The notes under the pieces are model-generated. The model searched no databases, was not told the origin of the DNA, and saw only the letters and a list, made by a program, of their open reading frames with translations. Positions 24,978-34,116 of a DNA stretch of 64,000 nucleotides are shown here, piece after piece; the first letter of the stretch is position 1, and each line of letters opens with the position of its first letter. The DNA is from Lingula anatina (lineage: Eukaryota > Brachiopoda > Lingulata > Lingulida > Lingulidae): NCBI RefSeq assembly GCF_001039355.2, contig NW_019775070.1:171719-235718 (forward strand). Direction: 5' to 3'. Made by a program: the position numbers and the translations under genes.

Positions 24978-27900
24978 TGTGTGTGTCGCGCACTCTCCTC
25001 TGCATCTTAACATGTCTGGCGTCTGCGCAAAAGATCCGTAAGTCGACCATAAAAACTTTTTCATACTACTCATTCCTTTCAATTGAATGCTTTGTGCTAC
25101 AGACTGGTCATTTTCGTCACATACAACAATTACTAACAACCAGTGTCTATTGTCTTTTTTATCTCTTAGAACGGATGCTCGGCCTTGATGAAGACTACAG
25201 CGTGCTGGATGAACTGGCAGAACCTACGTTACCTGTTAATTATCCTCGAACCCCCGGATGGCGTCCAAAGGCAGACGACAACCCTTTCAATGGCTGGTGA
25301 GCACAAATGGGCACTTTCGGCACAGTTTAAATTAAAGGCGTTTTATGCTAATGTTTAGTCATCGTCTGGCTATAGATGGTTTGAGTGTAGCGAAATATGT
25401 CAATCGCTTTAGGGAGCCTTTATTGTCCGTAACCTAATAATGAAGATCGCTAAACTGATGTTTGGTGTAATCAAACAGTATAATTCCGGGAGTAAGACAA
25501 ATCTGTAAACGGTTTTGATCCCATCTAGATCTGGGTGACCCCTTTGATATAAATATTTTTTTCTGATTATAATGTTCCTCTGTAACTGTTTTTCTTCAAT
25601 AACCATCACTAATTATCTTTCATCTGAAAAGAGATATAGCTGTCAAATCCACGACGCTGCAAACGCCTTTTTTTTCTAGCGTCATTTCTTACAGCCATGT
25701 GATGTTGCAATGCAGTTGAAAGAACAAAATATCTCTTATTGCGAACAATGAATAATGCGACTTTTGGTATCTTTTGTCGAAGAGTGACTTGATGCTAACG
25801 TAATTCCATCGTTAAACATTGTTTTACTTTTTTTTTAACTATTTAGGTACTGGCGTACAGATATTCAAGGTGCCCCCTCTGGGAAGTTGGCTGGGAAAAC
25901 CCTGGGTATCAAAGACAACACGGCGGTGGCTGGGGTACCTATGATGAACGGGTCCAGGGTGTTGGAGGGCTACATGCCAGAGTTTGATGCCACTGTGGTC
26001 ACCAGGATACTGGACGCAGGTGACGTGGACAAATATTGGTGTTACGCTTGAATTGATATTTGGTATTTCTTTAAGTTTTTGAAACTATAAGGGGGCATTT
26101 GGTCGGGTTAGGCAATGATTTGACATGCCAACTCGCTTCAAATGCATCTTTAATTTTAGCATGGATTATGGCCAGATTTCTCAAAACTGTGATACCGATA
26201 AATGCTCTCCATGTGGGAGCCGTTACAACATTTTGACAACAATAAACTTGTTTTATTCAGGTGGACGAATTCTTGGGAAAACTGCATCCGAGGACCTGTG
26301 CTTGGGTGGAAGTAGTTTCACCAACAGTAAAATGCCGGTTTTAAATCCATATGACCCAACGCGTTCGGCTGGTGGTACCAGTGCTGGTAGTGCAGCCCTG
26401 GTAAGTACATGACTACACGTTGTTTTCTACATGTGAACACCGCATATCCCGTAGAATTTATTGCCTGCATTTGGGGATGCATATGGCACAGGCCAGATCC
26501 CAGTTGGGTCTTTGCATTGTTAACAGCATAATGAGCATGTTAATTGGCCAAGTAATTTACAGATGAGCTGCCAGTTTGCTTGTATGGAATGCGTAATTAA
26601 ATAGGGGCCTTGATCTATGACACCCCCTATTTAATTTCTTCTAAAAAGACCCAAGTGGTCACTTCGTAAATTTTTTTTCAGAGATTTAATTTTGAGTCAC
26701 AATTTTTTCATATTTTGAAGGTCGCAGGAGGCCAAATTGACATGGCTCTTGGCGGCGACCAAGGTGGATCTATACGTATGCCTGCCTCATGGTGTGGTAT
26801 TGTGGGGTTAAAACCCACGTGGGGGTTGGTTCCGTACACCGGAGCGTCCGCCATGCACCCTCATCTCGACCATATGGGACCTATGACGAGGACTGTGGAG
26901 GACTGTGCCTTATTATTGGAGGTTAGCTGTGACGTAAGAGGGATTAACGTTAACAAAACACGCCTTACAGGTCAATTTTTGAATTCAGTTCGATGAAAAT
27001 AAAATGCCTTGCCGTCTTCGGTGTATTCAAAGCTACTCTGCGTGTTGGAATTCCGATATTTTATAGGGCTGTACGGCATGTACCGGTAGGGCATGTATCA
27101 AAAGAAAGAGCAAATCCACCTTTTTTTTTTTTACCAAAAGCAGTCTTTTCCTTTAACGTCGTAAAGGCGGTGAATACTTTGTTTTTGCCAAGAAATATGA
27201 TGGATGATTTTTAGTTGTTATTCCCTTAATACCCGCGTTTTATCTTAGAAGCATTTATCCCATCTCAGTGTAAAAATTATCCAATAAATAAACTAATGAT
27301 TTGTAAAGCCTGTTACAAAAAGAAATATTTACTTGTATTTTTCACTTCTCTGAATGACACAATTAAATATATGCGCTATTTGATTTTTTTTCATTTGCCA
27401 AAGGTTACTGCTGGTTACGATAATGGTCTTGATCCAAGGCAACCTCAGAACTTAGTGGTACCAGAATATGCAAAACTAGTAAGTTATCCATTAATACTTT
27501 GGACTGTGGTGGGAATAAAATTGTTCAGTTTTCAGATTTGGTCAGAATTTTTGCACTGCTCAATAGAAGTTTGGCTAATTTATTGTAAAACCCCATGTCA
27601 GACCACTTAAGTTGACAAGATTATATCCGATGACTGTGACGTTTTGTGTATTACAGTGTAAAGGGTTAGCTTTTTTATTTCTAAATTATTGTTTTGCCCA
27701 TCTCGGTACTACATTTGTTTTTGTGAAAGCTTTTGTATTCTCTTGTGATCATATGAACTTGCTATAATTTACAACAATCGGCTAAAAAACAGATTAACAT
27801 GGGGATGGAACATTTGTATGTTCTGTAGGTTAACGTATGTACATGTACTTGTCTGTAAATTTTGGTCGTATCAAGTCAACCCTATTTTCAACAACTCTGA

Positions 27901-29908
27901 ACTATGGCTCCCTCAAAGGTATACAATTTGCATTTCAAATAAGTACACAGTCATATTTATTGTGGCTAAATAACGTTAAACTACCCGATAAATCATGATT
28001 GTCACTTAGGTTATTAATTTGGAAGTAGTACCAAAAATTTTAGTCAAAGTCAGGGATGGGTCGGGGGGTAATTCGAGTATAGAAAACATTACTTTTTTGC
28101 TTGCGGAAGTTAGAATTTGGCACAATTTCTTTAAGTATAGCTTCAAATCTTTGAATCTGCATGCAGCGTAATACCTTTTACTATAGTTGTCTGCTGACCT
28201 CACGGACATGAATGTGGGTTTGGTAAAAGAAGGATTTTTTAAATGTGAAGAACAGGTTACTTCCACCATTCGGGCCTCCATGCAGTATTTTCAAGCAGCC
28301 GGTGCCAAAGTGCAAGAGATCAGCATTCCTTTGCACATTACTGGTATTATTTTATTGTTTTAATATAAAAATGATTTCCTATATTTTACTGATCATGAAA
28401 TATGAAAGATGTGAAAAGAAAGGGATACCGATAATGTTCAAATCATAGCTTTCAAGCTGCACACTTACTTGCATGCATGTTACATGTGACGTTTTAGGTA
28501 TTCTTAGATGTTAGCCAAATCAAATAGTCTGAACGCGTACACGTAAATTTAATAAATACGATTCATTTTAAATACAAGATTTTTCTATATTCAAATAGTC
28601 TGAACGCGTACACGTAAATTTAATAAATACGATTCATTTTAAATACAAGATTTTTCTATATTTTACTTGTTTTACTATGTTCTGTACAGTGTACAATTTG
28701 GACATAACATTGCGTTTGTCCTTTTGTAGGCCGAAAGCTGGTTTCGCCAATTTTATTAGAAGGATGCTATGAAAACATTTTCAATGGAGCGGGTTAGTAT
28801 TATACTTGTTTAGACGAAACGACTGTATCAATAAATGTCGTATACAATAGGTCTATGTTGGACAAAAATTGTAAACGTTACTTTTGTGTTAACGTTTTTA
28901 ATGCCAAAAAATAGCTGAATCGCAAAAGTTTGTTGCCTTTTTCCGCTTTCTTAACATTGGCTACAGGGAATCAATCTTGACTTCTATAATTTAAGGATCG
29001 GCGTTTGGTTTTCCCGGATTTTACCCAACATCGATGCAAGAGGCTCAGGCTCGTGGTTTGAGGACCCATTTCAATGACGTGTCACACACGGTTAAAGTCA
29101 ACGCCTTGATTGGAGAGTATACGAAACAACGCTACAACCACATCCACTATGCTAAAGCCATGAACTGCGCCCGACTGCTTCGACAGGCCTATGATGACGC
29201 CCTCGCCAACTATGACGTCATCGTCATGCCCACTATACACATTTTGCCGGCAAAGCTGTTGGAAAAGAAAGCCAGTATTATAGGTAGGTAGACTCACTTT
29301 CATTGAAAACTGCAAGATCTTCCCAGAATAACTGATTCACGACAGTTACTAACTAGTTTCGTATACACACTCCTATCAATTTATCATGTGCAAAATAATT
29401 TTGTAAGGTTAAACTTTAAATTGATTGCTAATAATAATAATAATAATGCCAATCTTTACGAAAATTACCTTGAGCACACTACGGATATAATTGAAATTAA
29501 CCGTAATACTGAACCTTACCTTTGAAACTGAGGTTGAGTTGTCACCGACGTCACGTGGTGACATTCTGTGTTTCAAACGTAAGATCGAGTTTGAGCGTTA
29601 ATCGCAATCCCATCCTTATTACATTTTGAAACAGCTTGAATGAATCAAAACGTTCATTTTGACATACTTTGAATATTTCACTCGTTTCTAGCCCTCTCTT
29701 TCTATCTGTTTTAGAGAGTATAGAGCGAAGCCTTGAGATGATTCACAACACGCCCCAGTTCAACGTCACCCATCACCCGGCACTCAGCATCAATGCAGGA
29801 TTCGCAGATGGACTTCCGGTTGGCCTCATGATCGTCGGAAAGCATTTTGATGAGGCGACTCTTCTTAAAGCTGCTTACGGCTTCCAGCAGAATCGAGATG
29901 GACATTAA
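22975..29908 (+). CDS. Amidase A4 (amidase-signature family), complete, cis-Ser replaced by Thr
   Basis: A complete 520-aa amidase paralogue in 11 exons: 22975-23002, 24585-24701, 25170-25296, 25847-26019, 26261-26400, 26721-26921, 27404-27478, 28187-28343, 28730-28792, 28996-29283 and 29715-29908 (TAA). The first exon (MTENFESYG) was assigned because it is 28 nt long with the same donor phase as in A2 and A3. Lys113 and nucleophile Ser212 ([12 protein letters not shown]) are present, but the cis-Ser motif reads [10 protein letters not shown], so position 188 is Thr. Residue 190, normally Gly or Ser, is Ala. It is the most diverged copy (exon 9 [12 protein letters not shown]-terminus QQNRDGH), yet exon 4 is almost identical to A1. 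All splice sites and frames are intact. It may have altered or reduced activity, or a different substrate. Confidence 0.9.
23757..24086. mobile_element. Harbinger-like MITE with internal TACTGCA repeats
   Basis: A 330-bp non-coding element in intron 1 of A4. Its ends are imperfect inverted repeats (CCCGCAAGAAAACGCAGTAG at the left against CCCGCACGAAAATGCAGTAG from the right end). It is flanked by TTA on both sides, the 3-bp TWA-type target duplication typical of PIF/Harbinger elements. The interior is filled with variants of TACTGCA and ATGCTTC. No transposase frame is present. Confidence 0.7.
24922..24986. repeat. Compound (CT)n(GT)n microsatellite
   Basis: CT dinucleotides (24922-24960) pass directly into GT dinucleotides (24961-24986) within intron 2 of A4. 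Confidence 0.95.
28520..28661. repeat. 71-bp perfect tandem duplication
   Basis: 28520-28590 is repeated exactly at 28591-28661 in intron 8 of A4. No third copy is present. The exact identity suggests a very recent slippage or repair duplication, or an assembly artefact. Confidence 0.9.
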
Positions 29909-30479
29909 TACGCCAACCACAGTCCAGTGCCATATTTATTTAGCAAAGATTGCACAAACATGACAATCGACGAAAAAATATTATTGGCTCTGTTATCGGC
30001 CTTTGAAGGCCTAACAGGGTTGTAATTTTTTAGACATGAAGAACAAAGTAACGCTGTTGTTACCTTTCAGTTATCGAATACATGAAAAAAGAAAGAAAGA
30101 AAGAAAAATCAAATCAAAGCCCCAACCTCAAAAGTAACAATCACACGTTACAGAATCTTATAATCGCAACAGGTGAATTCTAGATGGAGCGAAATTTCAA
30201 AGTTGGTCAAGGAAGTGCGTCTGCTCCATTGATTCAAATGTGCAGAGTGGGGAGACTAACAATGTACAGTGAAGAAAACTTGATTTAAAATGATTTTAGT
30301 GATGTGAATAGAATTGTTTCCTAAAAATAATAATTTTTTGTTTCCACTACAAATGTCTGTCTACCCATTCACATGATAAAACGCCTTAGCGCTTGTCTAT
30401 TTTTATTCTAGGTCCCAAACTACCGTTGTTCTTGTTCTGGCCACTGTTTTATCCACCCAGAAAAAAAAATCCCGAAAAA
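29909..30479. other. Spacer between A4 and the kinase pair
   Basis: About 570 bp containing the A4 3' end and an AAAG-rich stretch near 30085-30110. No gene was recognised. From about 30480 the sequence becomes similar to the region upstream of K2 (from 33777), which marks the start of the kinase duplication unit. Confidence 0.5.
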
Positions 30480-30833
30480 AAGACTCATGTTTATCTTTAC
30501 AAATATGCATAATATTTCATTCAAGATCATGCACTTAAGCTTTGAAAAAACAAATACACAACTGTTGAAATACTCGATTCGTGAGGATGACGTGGCTACA
30601 ATGATGAACAATGGAACGCTGCGACTGAGACGTATTTGACGAAGTCATCAGACGTAAGGAGACGTCCCCTCAATGACATCAGCGAAATGTTACAAAGCAC
30701 TAAACGTCACAATAAAATTACATCATAGGGCAGCGGTTGCCGTGGAGCCGTTGCTATAATCACGTTCGACTCTGACAACGTCTACGTTTGACGGTGTTTT
30801 TTGCACGTATTTTTCAATTTACTTATTGTGAAA

Positions 30834-31669
30834 ATGTTATGTATTTCTCAAATGCGAGCTATGAAGACCAAAACAAGGAGGGTTTCTTCCCTGGTAAGTG
30901 GTTTTAAAAGGATATCTTCTTACTGTTTGCATGATGGAATGACTATTTTATATCGGCATTTCACTGTGAACATTAACGTAATTATGTTCTATGCCCCACT
31001 AAAATCTTTTTGTTGAAAACTTAAATAAACCACCTACTTCATCACAAATCTAAGTTAGAATTGAATGCAGTCCAGTCTGCAGATGTTATACATGTCATGG
31101 AAAAATACTTTTTTGATTGCGAAATTCACCAACCAACTAAAACTTCATGTGCCTTTGGCATTTTCCATTTTCGCCAAATACAAACAATTTACTCACCAGT
31201 TGACTCTTAAGGAAATTAAACTTGCAGTTCATAACTTGCTGGACTTTAACTTATTTGCTTTTGTTTTAATTCTTAACTTGCAATTAATGAAGGCATACGC
31301 AATTACAGTTTATTACATGGGATCTGTTATCATTCTCAGGGACGGCCTAGTGTCTGGGCAGTCATGAAACAGAGGGTGCGGAGTCTGTTTTGCGCTGGTA
31401 AAAGTCCCACCATCTCAATCAGCACTGCCGCCAGTGAATCCCTCGTACAAGGAATGAATGGAGGAAATGGATCGCTCCGTACTCCAGATCTCCTCCGGGA
31501 CATAGCTGACATTTCTCTTCAGATTTCTTTGGATACCATTGAAAGTCTGAAACCTGGATTTTTGTCATCGGCTACCATTGACGATGATCTGGTGGGTGTG
31601 ATGAAGAATTTCTTTTCTTCTTATCTTTACTTTTTACGGACTTCGTTCTCTACCCCTCTCTCTCTCTCT

Positions 31670-31730
<61 letters not shown>

Positions 31731-32479
31731 GTCACTTTTGTCCACAATACGATGTAGAACACTGTTCAGTGATTACTTTTCAAATTCAAGTTACTACTAA
31801 GCTGAAATAAGACAGTACAAATAAAGGTCTGAAATACAAAATTTCCTGAACTTTCAATAAAAGGCGCTGTTTCTTTTTTTCAGAAAAACATCAAGGAATG
31901 CTCTCCTGCTGACATCGAGTTTGATAGAGACTCTCGCGGGAGGCTGGTTGAAATAGGCAGCGGTGGCTTTGGCACCGTCTTCCTTGCCACTCACCGGCCC
32001 ACTGGCGACGTCGTGGCCGTGAAGATGTTCAAGAGGAAATACTCCTCCGACCAGAGAATTCGCCGCGAGGCAGCCGTCCTGGGCCACCTTGCCGGCACGA
32101 AGCTTTGCCCTGAGTTCTACGGGTTGGTCGACTACGGGGCGGACGGCGGCGTCGCAGAGGGCAGATTTGCTCACCTGGCTGTAGTCACGGAACTGGTTCG
32201 CTTCAGGAAGAGCACTTTGCAGTGCTTCGACTTGAAGAAGTTCTCGCAGACTTACTTTGCTCGCCGGGGACTGACGCCACAAGACTGGCTGAACTTCAGC
32301 CTGGAACTGGTAGAAGGAGTGCAGGAGATACACGAGGTGCGTTTCAGTATAATTTTTAAAATGTTCTGATCATTTTTTCAGACGTGTGATTAGTTGACAG
32401 TATAATATTTCTGGATTGTTGCATTAAAATAAGTGTGCATTGTTTTTCAGTTTTATTTATTTATATGTTTTGAATTTCG

Positions 32480-32528
<49 letters not shown>

Positions 32529-33272
32529 GGCCGTATTCTCAAAGGGTTGTAACTTTTGTAACTATTTACGTAAACTTGTAACTTTGGTCTTTCGCAGTAT
32601 TCTCAAAACTAGTGCAGCTATTGTACTTATAGCGAATTTTTGTAACTTGTCACGTTACTGTCCGTAGGAACTTAGAAACTTTCGAGAATACCAACCTACG
32701 TGAACAATCGGACTGACGTGTAAAATCTAATTAAAAAAATTCAAGCTAAAACCTTTCGAGAATACGGCCCTTATGTGCTTGTGTCCATTTCATGTAGCTT
32801 TTCTAATATTTTATACTGATGTCTTTAAATTACTTATGAAATATACTTTAAGACAAAATTTTATTCGTTCCAGAAAGGAGTCGGTGTCTTTGATCTCAAG
32901 TACGAGAACATCATGGTGACACGCGACCGTCAGGGTGCCATTCACCCTCGCATCGTGGACTTTGGAGCCGCGTGCGCCCTCAACGGCGACAAGCCCATGA
33001 TGCCACCAGAGAGGTTCTCTTTAGAAACCCTGAGAGCTCTCCGCCACGATAGCGTCCATCTGGCGCCTGAAATCTTCGAACATGGCGTCTCTTCAGCAGC
33101 CTGGGATGTGTACAGTTTAGGCCACGTGCTGCAGGACCTGGCGGAGGGAGAGAAGATGGAGGACTTGAAATTTTTGATGGGACAGTGCGTAGCAGACGAT
33201 CCTGCTCTGCGACCATCTTTGGCCCTCCTTCTGCAGGAAATGAACGCGCTTTCAAACGCAGATATGGCTTAG
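30834..33272 (+). CDS. Protein-kinase-like gene K1
   Basis: A four-exon gene (30834-30893, 31340-31591, 31884-32336, 32874-33272), all junctions phase 0, encoding 387 aa. The start is the first ATG of the exon (MLCISQMRAMK). Residues 1-104 form a Ser/Thr-rich region with no known domain. The kinase fold spans about 115-375: glycine loop IGSGGFGTVF (128-137), VAVK Lys151, likely helix-C Glu166, catalytic-loop Asp262 and Asn267 in FDLKYEN, DFG (284-286), APE (319-321) and Asp333 of DVYSLG. The usual HRD is VFD (260-262), so this is a non-RD kinase that also lacks the conserved His. The key phosphotransfer residues remain, so activity is possible. The family could not be named. It is one of a tandem pair with K2, about 3.28 kb apart. 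Confidence 0.85.
31655..31728. repeat. Compound (CT)n(CA)n microsatellite in K1 intron 2
   Basis: CT repeats followed by CA repeats. The equivalent position in K2 (34937-35000) carries a shorter version, so the tract predates the gene duplication. Confidence 0.95.
32482..32526. repeat. (CT)n microsatellite in K1 intron 3
   Basis: About 22 CT units immediately upstream of a MITE. The K2 equivalent is reduced to a few units. Confidence 0.95.
32528..32770. mobile_element. MITE family 2 in K1 intron 3
   Basis: A 243-bp element with terminal inverted repeats: GGGCCGTATTCTCAAA on the left and the reverse complement of TTTCGAGAATACGGCCC on the right. The interior has repeated TTGTAACTT motifs. It encodes no protein. 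The same element lies at the same position in K2 (35757-35997). Confidence 0.8.
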
Positions 33273-33451
33273 ACTGTGACTCTGTATATAACTTAAGCCC
33301 TGATTGGAATGTACAAAATATTACATCTGATGTTATCAGACTTACATAAAACTACAAGGGCTAACCTCATCCAGGCATATTGCCTCAGATTATATAGCGA
33401 AAACGCGTATGCGTGGAGTACATTCCTATGTACATCTTGTAAATACATTAC

Positions 33452-33508
33452 TGTGTGTGTGTGTCTGTGTGTGTGTGTGCGTGTGTGTGTGTGCGTGTGT
33501 GTTTGTGG
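33452..33508. repeat. (GT)n microsatellite in K1 3' region
   Basis: An imperfect GT repeat about 180 bp downstream of the K1 stop codon. A shorter GT run is in the matching part of K2 (about 36730-36744). Confidence 0.9.
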
Positions 33509-33547
33509 CTGTGCCTTTTTGCTCTTTTTTATTTTCATATTCAACCA

Positions 33548-33553
33548 AATAAA
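33548..33553 (+). terminator. Probable polyadenylation signal of K1
   Basis: AATAAA 276 bp after the K1 stop. It is conserved at the corresponding site downstream of K2 (36779-36784). Confidence 0.55.
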
Positions 33554-33956
33554 CCTGACAGTTTTTCAAAGCGACATTGTTTCACTCAAAACACCGACCA
33601 CATCAAATGGACAATTATTCTGATCGTTGCATTAATTTTACAAAAATTCCCATAAACTATTGTTTATTGTACTATATGTGTCATCTTATACTACTTTTTG
33701 CCAAGAGGTCTTTAAATTGATTGCAAGAGATTTTGCCTCGTGCAGAAAAATATTGGCTACGCGCATCCTGAAAACAGACTCCTGTTTTTCTTTGTTTTTT
33801 TTTTTTTTTCAAAATATGCATAATATCTCATTCAGGATGGTGCATTTTAAGTTTAGAAAAAACAAATACACAACAGCTGAAATACTCCTGTCGTGAGGAT
33901 GTGGCGGCCACAAAGAAAAACAGTTGAATATGGCGACATAGCAGACGTCCCCTCAG

Positions 33957-33964
33957 TGACGTCA
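33957..33964. promoter_or_regulatory. CRE-like palindrome upstream of K2
   Basis: TGACGTCA, the full cAMP-response-element palindrome bound by CREB/ATF proteins, lies 153 bp upstream of the K2 start codon. The aligned site upstream of K1 reads TGACATCA. Both genes share the block that follows (GGTTGCCGTGGAGCCGTTGC) and the presumed 5' UTR. The regulatory role is inferred from the motif alone. Confidence 0.45.
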
Positions 33965-34116
33965 TCGAAATGTTACAAACCACTGCATGTCACAATAAAA
34001 TTACGTCATAGGGCAGCGGTTGCCGTGGAGCCGTTGCTATAATCACGTTCGACTCTGACAACGTCTACGTTTGACGGTGTTTTTTGCACGTATTTTTCAA
34101 TTTACTTATTGTGAAA

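Noticed and set aside
24915-25139. Frames rich in Thr-His or Arg-Glu repeats at dinucleotide tracts (also near 31680, 33460 and 56290)
   Set aside because: These are translations of microsatellites, not proteins.
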